Below, one piece after another: positions 49,365 through 58,261 of a stretch of DNA of 64,000 bases; within the stretch, counting starts at the first letter, position 1, and each line of letters opens with the position of its first letter. The notes beneath the pieces are model-generated. The model saw only the letters and a list, made by a program, of their open reading frames with translations, searched no databases and was not told the origin of the DNA. Source of the DNA: an uncultured Steroidobacter sp. (GTDB lineage Bacteria > Pseudomonadota > Gammaproteobacteria > Steroidobacterales > Steroidobacteraceae); assembly GCA_946478975.1 (NCBI GenBank), contig CAMLEO010000004.1, positions 1 through 64,000 on the forward strand, given 5' to 3'. The translations under genes and the position numbers were made by a program.

Positions 49365-51872
49365 ATGAACTCACAGCGCTGGCAACAAATCAAACGGGTC
49401 TTCGCGGCCACGCTCGAGCATCCGGCGGAAGAACGCATCGGTTATCTGCGCCTCGCCTGCGGCGCGGACGACGAATTATTGGCGGAAGTGTGCTCGCTGC
49501 TGGAAGCCGAAGCCCGCACCAGCGGCTTCACCCAACCCAGCGACCAGGAGCCCTCGTCCGTAGAGTGGAAAGGCCGACGCCTCGGCTCTTATCGCATCGT
49601 CAGCGAGATCGGCCGCGGCGGCATGAGCCACGTCTACAAGGCGGTTCGCGACGACGATCAGTATCACAAGCGAGTCGCGATCAAACTGCTGCGGCCAGGC
49701 TTGCACACGCAATCACTGCTGCAACGGTTTCGCGCCGAACGGCAGATGCTCGCGGAGCTCAGCCATCCGAACATCGCGCAGTTGCTGGACGGCGGCGTCA
49801 CCGACACGCAGGCGCCGTACCTGGTGATGGAGTACATCGAAGGCCGCCCCATCGATTCCTATTGCGAAGAACGCTCGATCGGCATTCGCAAACGGCTGGA
49901 GCTGATGCGCACGCTGTGCGGCGCTGTTCACTACGTGCACCAGCACCTGGTGGTTCACGGCGATCTCAAAGGCAACAACATCCTGGTGACCGACAACGGC
50001 GTCGTGAAATTGCTGGACTTCGGCATCGCCAAGCTGTTGAACGCCAATCCCAGCGACAATGTGGTCGGCACCATGCTGACCTGGATCGCGCTCACGCCCG
50101 AATACGCGAGCCCGGAACAAGTGCGCGGCGAGGCGATCACGACCGCTAGCGATGTGTACTCGCTCGGTGTGCTGTTATATCGATTGCTGGCAGGTGCGTT
50201 GCCCTTCGATACCTCTCGCGACTCTTTCATCACCGACATTGCCGACGAGCGCACTTATCGCGAGCCGCGCTTGCCCAGTGAAAAGGCTGCTAAGGGCAAC
50301 GCCTTCTATCAGCAAGCGGTTCGCCAGGTCCGCGGCGATCTGGATGCAATCGTGATGAAAGCATTGCGGCCGGAGCCCAACGATCGCTACGGCTCGGCCG
50401 AGCACTTGGCGGAAGATCTCACTCGCTACTTACGCGGCTTGCCGGTGCAGGCGAGATCGAGCACGCCGACGTATCGACTCACGAAGTTCGTGCAGCGTCA
50501 CCTGGCTGCGTCGATCTCCACCAGCCTGCTGGCGGTCGCGATGATGACGGGCGTCATCGCAACCGGTTGGCAGACTCACGTCGCACGTGTCGAGCGTGCT
50601 CGCGCCGAGCGACACCTGCGTGAAGTTCGCGAGCTGACGAACACCTATTTGCGAGATGTTTACGACGCGGCCACGAACCTGCCGGGTGCGACCGCCGTTC
50701 GCAAACTGCTGGTGGAAAACTCGCTCAAGCACATCTCGGCGCTGGAAAGCGAGGCCAACGATTCGATCGAGTTCCAGCGCGATCTGGCGTGGGCGTATCA
50801 AAAATTTGGTGATGTCCAGGGCGACTATCTCGGCGCGAACCTCGGCGACACGCAAGGCGCTGTCGAGAGTTATCGTCGCGCCCTCCGCCTGCGGCAAAAG
50901 ATCGCCGCGCGAACTGACGACCGGGCGGACAAAGCGCAACTCCTTCGCAGCCACGTGGCACTGAGCGAGCTGCTCTCGGCACAAAGCCAGGTTGTCGAGT
51001 CGATCGAACATGCCGAGTCGGCGGTGCGCATTGGCGAGCAACTCGCTCCAATGCCGCACGCCACTGATGCTGATCGTGAGTTGCTCGCGGTCGCGTACAC
51101 AACGCTCGGCAGTGCCTTGGGTCCGGTCGATACAAAACGTGCGCTGACTGCCCTCGAAAGCGGCCGCTCGCTGTTCGAGAGCCTCGCCAAGTCACAGCCG
51201 AACGATCCAGCCGCTCGGCGCGATCTCGCGCTCGTTTACGGCCGCACCGGGCAAGTGCTCATGCAGGAGGCGCGGCAGCCGCGAGAAGCTCTGCCCTATT
51301 ACTTGCGCGCGTCCGACATTGCCGAGGACTTGCTGCGTGGGAACCCTTTGAGCGCCGAGATTCAGCGCGCGTCGTCATTCATCCACAGCACGCTTGCCGA
51401 GATCTATAACGAACTGCGCGAGCCGGAAACTGCGCTGACGCACGCGAACACAGCCCTGGCACGATTGGAAGCATTACGTCAGGCCGATCCTGCCAACGAG
51501 CAGGCGCCGCTCGCCGTGGCGTATGTACTGAATCAGCTCGGCGCGAGTTATTTGCTCACCGGCAAATTGGATGAGGCGCTGACACATCTGCAGCGCGCCG
51601 ACGGATTGATTGCGAAAGCGTCGCCGGCGAAACCGACCGACATTGCTGAAGTACGTTTGCTACCGGGCGCAACGGCGCTACGTCTCGGCAAGACGCACGC
51701 CTTGCTGGCAAAGCGCGAACAAAAGCGGCGAGCACAACATCAGCAGGATGCAGTCGCGCAGCTGGAAAAGAGCGTCACCAGCCTGCGCCAGCTCAAAACC
51801 GATCCAGTCATCGGCCGCCAGGCAGCGCAGCTCAGCACCGAGGCTGAGCTGCTGCTGCAAACATTGAGTTAA
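49365..51872 (+). CDS. Membrane Ser/Thr protein kinase with C-terminal TPR-like region
   Basis: Protein of 835 residues. Cytoplasmic kinase domain (about 75-340): glycine loop IGRGGMSHVYKA, Lys 107 in VAIKLLR, catalytic loop HGDLKGNN (198-205), DFG 218-220, and LTPEYASPEQVRGE. One membrane helix near 380-401 (ISTSLLAVAMMTGVIATGW) precedes an Ala/Leu-rich extracytoplasmic part that looks like degenerate TPR repeats (for example LTHANTALARLEALRQADP). The usual HRD is HGD and the usual DLKPxN is DLKGNN, so it is a non-RD kinase. Signal and substrates unknown; no partner sigma factor is adjacent. Confidence 0.88.
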   Translation: MNSQRWQQIKRVFAATLEHPAEERIGYLRLACGADDELLAEVCSLLEAEARTSGFTQPSDQEPSSVEWKGRRLGSYRIVSEIGRGGMSHVYKAVRDDDQYHKRVAIKLLRPGLHTQSLLQRFRAERQMLAELSHPNIAQLLDGGVTDTQAPYLVMEYIEGRPIDSYCEERSIGIRKRLELMRTLCGAVHYVHQHLVVHGDLKGNNILVTDNGVVKLLDFGIAKLLNANPSDNVVGTMLTWIALTPEYASPEQVRGEAITTASDVYSLGVLLYRLLAGALPFDTSRDSFITDIADERTYREPRLPSEKAAKGNAFYQQAVRQVRGDLDAIVMKALRPEPNDRYGSAEHLAEDLTRYLRGLPVQARSSTPTYRLTKFVQRHLAASISTSLLAVAMMTGVIATGWQTHVARVERARAERHLREVRELTNTYLRDVYDAATNLPGATAVRKLLVENSLKHISALESEANDSIEFQRDLAWAYQKFGDVQGDYLGANLGDTQGAVESYRRALRLRQKIAARTDDRADKAQLLRSHVALSELLSAQSQVVESIEHAESAVRIGEQLAPMPHATDADRELLAVAYTTLGSALGPVDTKRALTALESGRSLFESLAKSQPNDPAARRDLALVYGRTGQVLMQEARQPREALPYYLRASDIAEDLLRGNPLSAEIQRASSFIHSTLAEIYNELREPETALTHANTALARLEALRQADPANEQAPLAVAYVLNQLGASYLLTGKLDEALTHLQRADGLIAKASPAKPTDIAEVRLLPGATALRLGKTHALLAKREQKRRAQHQQDAVAQLEKSVTSLRQLKTDPVIGRQAAQLSTEAELLLQTLS

Positions 51873-51891
51873 CGGGTACAGGAAGTACCCG

Positions 51892-51912
51892 CGCCGCCAT
51901 CGGCGGCGTTTT
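51892..51912 (+). terminator. Intrinsic terminator between kinase and lysC-lysA
   Basis: CGCCGCC (51892-51898) / GGCGGCG (51902-51908) with an ATC loop and TTTT. A second hairpin, GGGTAC/GTACCC (51874-51890), sits immediately upstream. Confidence 0.7.
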
Positions 51913-51915
51913 AGA

Positions 51916-54525
51916 TCAGATCAGAAACTCCGGCGCCGGATCACGCAGGTTGTAACGTGAGCTCATCGCGCGGCCGTACGCACCGGCGGTCGCGATCAGC
52001 AGCACATCGCCCTCTTGAGTCGGCGGCAGCAAACGATCGGTGCCGAGCTGATCGCCCGACTCGCAAATCGGGCCGACGATGTTCACGATTTCGGTCGGCA
52101 GATCGTCGAGGCGCGACAAGTTGACGATCTCGTGATGCGCGCCGTACAAGGCCGGGCGGATCAGCGAGTTCATGCCGGTGGCGACGCCGACGTAGTGCAC
52201 CTCGCCCTTGCCTTTGAGCTGCGTGACTTGCGCCAGCAGCACGCCAGCCTCGGCGACCAGGTAACGACCTGGCTCGATCCACAGCGCCAGCTTCGGATGC
52301 GCCGCCTTCAAGCCGGCGAGAATTTCGCCGAACTCTGACAGCACCACCCCCGGCTGACCCAACCGCTCGGGCACGCCGAGACCGCCGCCCACATCGACGA
52401 TACGCACATCTTTGAAACGCTGCGTGAGCGCAGTGAGCGTGTCGCCAACAGTCTTCCAATTGTCGACGCTGAACACACCGCTGCCCGTGTGCGCGTGAAG
52501 GCCGATAACCTTCGCACCCGCAGCTTTGATCAAACGTTCCAGTTCATCCATCTCGAACAACGGCACGCCGAACTTCGAATGCACGCCGGCCGTGCGGACC
52601 TTGTCGTGATGGCCGCGGCCGTAGCCGGTGTCGATGCGAATGAACACTTCGCGATTCTTGAACAGCTCCGGCCAGGCCTTGAGCGGATGCAAGTTATCGA
52701 GCGTCACGTAGATTCCCTGGCTCAAGCCCCACACGTACTCATCGCGCGGCGCGAAGTTCGGCGTGAACAGGATCTTGTGCTTCTCGATCGAAGGCACCGC
52801 CTTCATCACGTGCTCGACCTCACCGCGCGAGACGCACTCGAAGCCCAGCCCTTCGGCATGGAACAGCTTGATGATTTCGGGGTGCCAATTGGCTTTGAGC
52901 GCGTAGAACACGCCTTCGATGCCCGGCAGCGCGCGCAGCGCCTTCGCCTTCTTGGTCAATGTCGCGCGGTCATAAACAAACGCGGCGCCGTGCTCACGAC
53001 CGAGCGAAACCAGGTCGTCACGCCGATCGTGCCACCACTGCTTCAGATCGTTGGCGGCCTTGTCCTTTGGCCCATACAACTCTTCCCACGTCGGGCCGAG
53101 CACTCGATCCGCGGTCATCTTCTGGATCGCGATGTCGTGCAGGCGCGAGACCAGGCGGTCGCCCTGCGCTTCATCGATCACAAAAGTGATATTGAGATCG
53201 TTGGCCGCCTGCGTGACCAGGTAGATCTTCTGTTCTTCGAACAGCTCCAGCGCGTCGCCGAGCCGATGCAGAATGGCGCGAATGTTTCTTCCGACCAGGC
53301 TCACCGCCGCGCACGGTCCGATGACTTCGACTCGGCACAGCTTGCCGAGATCGACCACCAGCGCATCGAGCGTCGGCTTGTCCAGCGTATTCGCTGCCGG
53401 ATCCAGCGACACAGTGACGCTGGTCTCCGAAGTCGACACCAGATCGACCGACAGGCCGTGATCCTTGAACACCTGGAACGCATCGGCCAGGAAGCCGACC
53501 GAATGCCACATGCCGACGGTTTCCATCGACACCAGCGTGATGTTCTTTTTGATCGTGACGGCCTTCACCTGCGCTGCGACGTTGCCGCCGTGCGTGGTGA
53601 TGACGGTGCCTTCGAGCTTCGGCGTCTGCGTCGCGTACACGTACAGCGGGATGCCGTACTGCTTCACCGGCATGATGCAGCGAGGATGTAGAACTTTGGC
53701 GCCGCTGCTGGCGATTTCCTGCGCTTCGTCATATTCGAGCGCACGTAACAAACGCGCCGTCGGCACCGAACGCGGATTGGCGCTGAACATGCCGGGCACG
53801 TCGGTCCAGATTTCCAAGCGGCGCGCACGCAGCTTCGCGGCGAAGTAACTTCCGGAAGTATCCGAGCCGCCGCGACCGAGCAGCACGGTGTCGCCATGAT
53901 CGTCGCTGGCAATGAAGCCCTGCGTGATCCACACCGTGCCCTGCGACGACCAGCGTCGTTGCAATTCGAGATCGGGCTCGTAATTACACGTTGCAGACAG
54001 ATAGCTCGAACGCACGTTCGCGTTACGCAGCGCTTGCGCCTTGAGCACGGTGCGCGCGTCGACCCATTGCGTATCCAAGCCTTGAGCGTTGAGGAACGCA
54101 GCACCGAGCCGCGTCGCCATCAATTCGCCTTGCGCCATCACGCGAGCACGCAAACGTTCGCTGACTTCGCCGACCAGCGCGATGCCGGCCGCGATCTGTC
54201 GCAATCGTTTGAACTGTTCTTCCAGATCCTGGCTGGGCGTCACGCCGAGATCACGCGCCAGGTCGCGATGGCGCTGCTCGATCTGATTCATCACCGCCTG
54301 CGCTTCGTTGCTCTGGGTGTCGAGCGACAGCGCGAGCAGTTGCTCCAGGCGATCGGTAATGCCGGACAGCGCGGAATGAACAATGACAGGTTTGAGCCCT
54401 TCGGCCAGCCGGTCGCGGACGACCGCCGCAATGTTTTTCCAATTGGCGACCGAGGAAACACTAGTGCCGCCGAACTTCAGGACCACCCACGGCGACGCCG
54501 CGGGCGTGGAATCAGCCATCGTCAT
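51916..54525 (-). CDS. Bifunctional aspartate kinase / diaminopimelate decarboxylase
   Basis: Fusion of 869 residues joining the first and last enzymes of lysine synthesis. N-terminal aspartokinase: VVLKFGGTSVSSVANW, GFIASDDHGDTVLLGRGGSD, ALEYDEAQEIASSGAKVLHP; then two ACT domains (about 310-450). C-terminal fold-III PLP decarboxylase from about 490: PLP Lys 544 in YALKANWHPEI, the GHHDKVRTAGVHSKFG segment, IGLHAHTGSGVF, VDVGGGLGVPE, and the CESGDQLG motif. Such LysC-LysA fusions are known in Xanthomonas relatives. Fusion may couple flux or feedback by lysine. No lysine riboswitch was recognised in 54526-54717. Confidence 0.95.
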   Translation of the reverse strand: MTMADSTPAASPWVVLKFGGTSVSSVANWKNIAAVVRDRLAEGLKPVIVHSALSGITDRLEQLLALSLDTQSNEAQAVMNQIEQRHRDLARDLGVTPSQDLEEQFKRLRQIAAGIALVGEVSERLRARVMAQGELMATRLGAAFLNAQGLDTQWVDARTVLKAQALRNANVRSSYLSATCNYEPDLELQRRWSSQGTVWITQGFIASDDHGDTVLLGRGGSDTSGSYFAAKLRARRLEIWTDVPGMFSANPRSVPTARLLRALEYDEAQEIASSGAKVLHPRCIMPVKQYGIPLYVYATQTPKLEGTVITTHGGNVAAQVKAVTIKKNITLVSMETVGMWHSVGFLADAFQVFKDHGLSVDLVSTSETSVTVSLDPAANTLDKPTLDALVVDLGKLCRVEVIGPCAAVSLVGRNIRAILHRLGDALELFEEQKIYLVTQAANDLNITFVIDEAQGDRLVSRLHDIAIQKMTADRVLGPTWEELYGPKDKAANDLKQWWHDRRDDLVSLGREHGAAFVYDRATLTKKAKALRALPGIEGVFYALKANWHPEIIKLFHAEGLGFECVSRGEVEHVMKAVPSIEKHKILFTPNFAPRDEYVWGLSQGIYVTLDNLHPLKAWPELFKNREVFIRIDTGYGRGHHDKVRTAGVHSKFGVPLFEMDELERLIKAAGAKVIGLHAHTGSGVFSVDNWKTVGDTLTALTQRFKDVRIVDVGGGLGVPERLGQPGVVLSEFGEILAGLKAAHPKLALWIEPGRYLVAEAGVLLAQVTQLKGKGEVHYVGVATGMNSLIRPALYGAHHEIVNLSRLDDLPTEIVNIVGPICESGDQLGTDRLLPPTQEGDVLLIATAGAYGRAMSSRYNLRDPAPEFLI

Positions 54526-54717
54526 TGCGCAACTCTGTATTTATGTTGAGGGGGCCAGGAACGCGTCAGGATCGGCCGAGGGTTCGGCCAGTTCTCAGTT
54601 GGGGTCGCCGCATGACTGCGCGCACCGCGTCCTGGCTCGCCGGCCTCGTGTTGCGCAGGCTCGGGAGCAGACAGGGAATCAGAGCGCGACGCCTCGGACG
54701 GCCCGCGCGGAACCTTA

Positions 54718-54939
54718 CTATTCTTCCTCGAAGTCGTTCAGCTCTTTCTTCAGGCGTCGGTCGGCCAATACGTCCTCGAGCTTGCTCCAGGCCGCTTTGC
54801 CTTTCTTCGCCGCGGCGGCGGCACTCGGCCGAGCGCGACGGGCGCCCGCGTCGATGAACTTCTCGTAATTCTGGTCCTCGTCGCTTTCGGCGACGAAGTC
54901 ATCATCGAGATCGAAGTGATCGTCGTCTCTCTCCATCAT
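54718..54939 (-). CDS. Small acidic protein, PA3496-like
   Basis: A 73-residue protein starting MMERDDDHFDLDDD (AGGA upstream of 54939), with an acidic N-terminal half, an Ala/Lys-rich middle and a C-terminal helix WSKLEDVLADRRLKKELNDF. That C-terminus resembles the PA3496 family of small gammaproteobacterial proteins, linked by annotation to envelope integrity. Soluble, no signal peptide. A good promoter lies 66 bp upstream. Function unproven. Confidence 0.7.
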   Translation of the reverse strand: MMERDDDHFDLDDDFVAESDEDQNYEKFIDAGARRARPSAAAAAKKGKAAWSKLEDVLADRRLKKELNDFEEE

Positions 54940-55004
54940 GGCTTTCCTGAAAAATTCCAGCCGAATCAATTACATCGGGAACCGGCAGGGCCCGAAGCCT
55001 GCGG

Positions 55005-55032
55005 ACTATATACGATGCACGGCGGTTTTCAA
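55005..55032 (-). promoter_or_regulatory. Sigma-70 promoter of the PA3496-like gene
   Basis: Minus strand TTGAAA (55032-55027), a 16-bp spacer, and TATAGT (55010-55005). It would give a leader of about 60 nt. Confidence 0.6.
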
Positions 55033-55104
55033 TGGCTTGGAGGGGCGCGCCTGCAAATAGTTCGACACGGCGCAGGGCGCAAAGAACAGGCAGTTAACCG
55101 TCCA

Positions 55105-55908
55105 TTAACCGGGGTTAGTGACGATGACCGGAGCCCCCCGGCCCAGCCCCAGCGCCTCGGCCGCGCTCTGCTCCGCACGGGCGATTTCGACGACGCCGAA
55201 GGAGTTGACCAGGGCCAGGAACTCGCCCGGGCTCACGTCCCCGTAGGTGCGTCTCAGCGCAAACGTGTGGCCGCCGGTCTTGACCATCGGCCGGCTGAAC
55301 GGCTCGATCAGGGCGGCGTCGATGTTGGTGATCAGGTTGCCGAAATGATCGCTCGTCATCACCACCCCCGCGACCTGATCCGCGGCGACCGACGGCTCGT
55401 CGACCCAGGAAGGCACGATGTCGTGAGTCCGCGGCCCCAGGTCCGCCGGGCTGGCGCGTCGGCCGGCCATCTCCGCGGCCAACGGCGCGAAAATGTCCCG
55501 CCCGTGGAAGGTCGCGCTGGCCGGCGGCAGTTTGAACCGCTTGCCCGCCTGCGTGGCGTCGAAGCGGTAGATCTCCGCCGCTGGCACCTTGCTGACGATG
55601 GGCGCGAGCAGCCCGTTGTCCGGCGCCAGGAACGCATGGCCGTTCGCGACCACCGCAATGATGTCGCGCTTGGTGCCGACGCCCGGGTCGACCACGGCCA
55701 CGTGCACCGATCCTTCCGGGAAGTAGTTGTAGGCGCGCGCGAGCCAGAAACCCGCCTCCGCCGGCCAGTACACCGGCACATCGTGAGTCACATCGATGAT
55801 GCGCGCCTCGGGCAGGCGCGTCAGGATGCGACCTTTCATGGTCGCGACGAACGGGCCCTGGGGACCGAAGTCGGTGGTCAGCGTGATGACGCCGCAAGCT
55901 GCAAACAT
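55105..55908 (-). CDS. SAM hydroxide adenosyltransferase (DUF62) family protein
   Basis: Protein of 267 residues of the fluorinase/chlorinase-like fold. Family motifs: ITLTTDFGPQGPFVATMKG, VHVAVVDPGVGT, LAPDNGLL, FHGRDIFAPLAA and DHFGNLITNID. Most bacterial members hydrolyse S-adenosylmethionine to adenosine and methionine; halogenases carry a chloride pocket insert that I cannot identify here. It follows the MaoC-like gene by 9 bp on the same strand. Confidence 0.88.
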   Translation of the reverse strand: MFAACGVITLTTDFGPQGPFVATMKGRILTRLPEARIIDVTHDVPVYWPAEAGFWLARAYNYFPEGSVHVAVVDPGVGTKRDIIAVVANGHAFLAPDNGLLAPIVSKVPAAEIYRFDATQAGKRFKLPPASATFHGRDIFAPLAAEMAGRRASPADLGPRTHDIVPSWVDEPSVAADQVAGVVMTSDHFGNLITNIDAALIEPFSRPMVKTGGHTFALRRTYGDVSPGEFLALVNSFGVVEIARAEQSAAEALGLGRGAPVIVTNPG

Positions 55909-55917
55909 GATGTGAAC

Positions 55918-56787
55918 CTATATCCGAAACTCGCAGCGACCGAAGTCCTGAACGATGGTGCCGCGATCGCTGGCGACAACTCGAAATGACGCATCACCGG
56001 CGCCGATGTTCCAAATCTCCAGCCGCAGCGGCTCGCCGGGAAACACCGGGCTGGTGAAGCGCGTGTCGAGCCGGGCCAGTTGCGATGCGTCGTCACCACA
56101 CAGCGCTTTGATCAATGCTCGCCCGGCCATGCCGTAATGACACAGGCCATGCAGGATCGGCCGATCGAAACCGGCGACGCCGGCGACTTCCGGATCGATG
56201 TGCAGCGGGTTGTAGTCGCCGGACAAACGATAGATCAATGCTTGATTGAGCGTGGACGGCAGTTCCATCGTCATATCGGCGGGACGATCGGCCGGCACGG
56301 CACGCGGCTTCGGTGCACCCTCGCTCTTGCCGCCGAATCCGCCGTCGCCGCGCAGAAAAGAAACAATCCCCAATGTGACCAGCAGATCCCCGGACGCCGT
56401 GTCGAACAGCTTGCGCGTCATATATAGAATCGCGCCCTTCTCCGCGCCCTTGTCGTAAATCTCGTCGATAGAGATTTCGCTCATCACCGTGCCTTCGACC
56501 GGCAGTGGCTCGTGCAACAACAACGACTGCTCCGCGTGCAGCAGCATTCGATAGTTGATGCCGAACTCCGGCTGCGCCAACAACATCGCACCGGCCGCCA
56601 GCGTCACCGCTTGCATCGGCAGCGTGACCAGTGATTTCTCATACACATATTTGAGATCGCCAGGGTCGATGGGATTTGTCGCGCCGACGCCCAGGCCGAG
56701 CGCGTACAGCATGGTGTCACGCCGGGTATAGGTGTGACGCACCGGCTCGATCTTCATGTTCTTGAGCTTGTCGTAGTCGATGGCCAT
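55918..56787 (-). CDS. MaoC-family (hydratase 2-like) dehydratase
   Basis: Double hot-dog protein of 289 residues resembling eukaryotic-type hydratase 2, which hydrates trans-2-enoyl-CoA to (R)-3-hydroxyacyl-CoA. N-terminal hot dog: RRDTMLYALGLGVGATNP. C-terminal catalytic hot dog: YRLSGDYNPLHIDPEVA with the Asp/His dyad, then GFDRPILHGLC. Possible role in fatty acid or sterol side-chain beta-oxidation. Divergent from glyA. Confidence 0.88.
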   Translation of the reverse strand: MAIDYDKLKNMKIEPVRHTYTRRDTMLYALGLGVGATNPIDPGDLKYVYEKSLVTLPMQAVTLAAGAMLLAQPEFGINYRMLLHAEQSLLLHEPLPVEGTVMSEISIDEIYDKGAEKGAILYMTRKLFDTASGDLLVTLGIVSFLRGDGGFGGKSEGAPKPRAVPADRPADMTMELPSTLNQALIYRLSGDYNPLHIDPEVAGVAGFDRPILHGLCHYGMAGRALIKALCGDDASQLARLDTRFTSPVFPGEPLRLEIWNIGAGDASFRVVASDRGTIVQDFGRCEFRI

Positions 56788-56884
56788 GACGCGCGCCGCT
56801 CCTTAACTTACGCGCAGCAATTGTACGCCAACGGCTTGCGTGCCAGCTTGCAGTCTCCGAAATCGTTAGCGTAGGATCCGCTCC

Positions 56885-56967
56885 GCGCATGTGACTGGCG
56901 TCAGATGGAGCACACCATCGGGAAGCATGCGTGCGGGATCCAACCCGCTGCGGCCGCTCGCCTGGGC
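56885..56967 (+). promoter_or_regulatory. ZTP (pfl) riboswitch upstream of glyA
   Basis: P1 GCGCATG (56885-56891) pairs with CATGCGT (56926-56932); P2 GATGG/CCATC follows the conserved GTGACTGGCG; ATCGGGAAG is the junction; P3 GCGGG/CCCGC (56933-56948); then the conserved 3' CGCCTGGGC (56959-56967), whose CGCC can pair with GGCG (56897-56900) as the pseudoknot. Downstream, CCTT-CTCG-AAGG (56978-56989) can hide the AAGGAG of glyA, suggesting translational control. The aptamer senses ZTP/ZMP, a sign of folate shortage; glyA is a known target class. Confidence 0.9.
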
Positions 56968-56998
56968 ACCACGTCCACCTTCTCGAAGGAGCGCCGCC

Positions 56999-58261
56999 AT
57001 GCAGATCTCATTCGACTTACTCCGCTCGTCCGACCCCGATGTCTACGCCGCCGTGATCGGCGAAGAGCAACGCCAGCGCGAGGGGCTCGAGCTCATTCCG
57101 TCCGAGAACTACGCCTTTCCCGAGGTGTACGCCACCAACGGCTCCGTGTTCGCCAACAAATACTCCGAGGGCTACGTCGGCCGGCGCTACTACGGCGGCC
57201 AGCAGTTCACCGATCGCATCGAATCGCTCGCGATCGAACGCGCCAGGCAATTGTTCCGCGCCGAGCACGTCAACGTGCAGCCGCTCAGCGGTTCGCCGAT
57301 GAATCAAGCGGCGTACATGGCGTGCCTTGCGCCCGGCGACACCGTGCTCGCAATGGACCTGTCGCACGGCGGCCATCTCACTCATGGCGCGCCGGTGTCG
57401 TGCATGGGGCGGATATTCAACTTCGTACGTTACAAGACCGTCGCGCCGGAAGGTTATATCGACTACGACGCCGTGCTCGCCACCGCCCGCCAAGTACGGC
57501 CGAAGATTGTTCTCTGCGGCCACTCATCCTATCCACGCGAAGTGGATTACGCGCGCTTTCGAGCGATTGCCGATGACGTCGGCGCGCTCTGCATGGCGGA
57601 CGTTTCGCACGTCGGCGGCCTCATCGCGGGCGGTGCGCTCACCAATCCGGTGGACGCCGGCTTCGACATCGTCACAACCACAACTCACAAATCGCTGCGC
57701 GGACCGCGCGGCGGAATGATTCTGTGCAAGTCGTCGCTCGCACAGAAGATCGATGCTGCCGTGTTTCCGGGCATGCAAGGCGGCCCGCACATGAATGCGG
57801 TCGCCGGCATCGCGGTGACGATGAAGCTCGCGGCCCAACCTGAATTCAAAGCTTACGCGCAGCAAGTCGTGCGTAACGCTCGGACCTTAGCCGATGAGCT
57901 GCTGAAGCGCGGCTGCAGCCTCATCACCGGCGGCACGGAAAATCATCTGATCGTCATCGACGTGGTGCGTTCATTCGACATCGACGGACGTGTCGCGGAG
58001 ACGGCGCTCGATCTCGCCGGCCTCACCGTAAACAAACAAGTGATCCCTGACGACCCGCGGCCGCCGTTGAAGCCCAGCGGCATCCGACTCGGCACGCCGG
58101 CAATGACCACGCGCGGATTGAAAGAGCCGCAGATGACACAAGTCGCGGAGTGGATCGTGCAAGCGCTGCGATCTCACGACGACTCCGCCAGGCTGCGCAG
58201 CTTGCATGAAGAAGTTCGCGCACTTTGCCAAGCCTTTCCGGTGCCCGGACTCGGCGAGTAG
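56999..58261 (+). CDS. glyA: Serine hydroxymethyltransferase
   Basis: PLP enzyme of 420 residues that converts serine and tetrahydrofolate to glycine and methylene-THF. ATG 56999 has AAGGAG nine bases upstream. PLP Lys 231 is in TTTTHKSLRGPRGG; other motifs: ELIPSENYAFPEV, YSEGYVGRRYYGGQQF, NVQPLSGSPMNQAAY, GGTENHLIVIDV. Behind a ZTP riboswitch. Abuts the convergent metallo-hydrolase with no gap. Confidence 0.97.
   Translation: MQISFDLLRSSDPDVYAAVIGEEQRQREGLELIPSENYAFPEVYATNGSVFANKYSEGYVGRRYYGGQQFTDRIESLAIERARQLFRAEHVNVQPLSGSPMNQAAYMACLAPGDTVLAMDLSHGGHLTHGAPVSCMGRIFNFVRYKTVAPEGYIDYDAVLATARQVRPKIVLCGHSSYPREVDYARFRAIADDVGALCMADVSHVGGLIAGGALTNPVDAGFDIVTTTTHKSLRGPRGGMILCKSSLAQKIDAAVFPGMQGGPHMNAVAGIAVTMKLAAQPEFKAYAQQVVRNARTLADELLKRGCSLITGGTENHLIVIDVVRSFDIDGRVAETALDLAGLTVNKQVIPDDPRPPLKPSGIRLGTPAMTTRGLKEPQMTQVAEWIVQALRSHDDSARLRSLHEEVRALCQAFPVPGLGE

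Noticed and set aside
54526..54717. Lysine riboswitch or attenuator ahead of the lysC-lysA fusion
   Set aside because: No L-box core motifs, no leader peptide rich in Lys codons and no U-tract terminator; only a small GGCCGA/TCGGCC hairpin.
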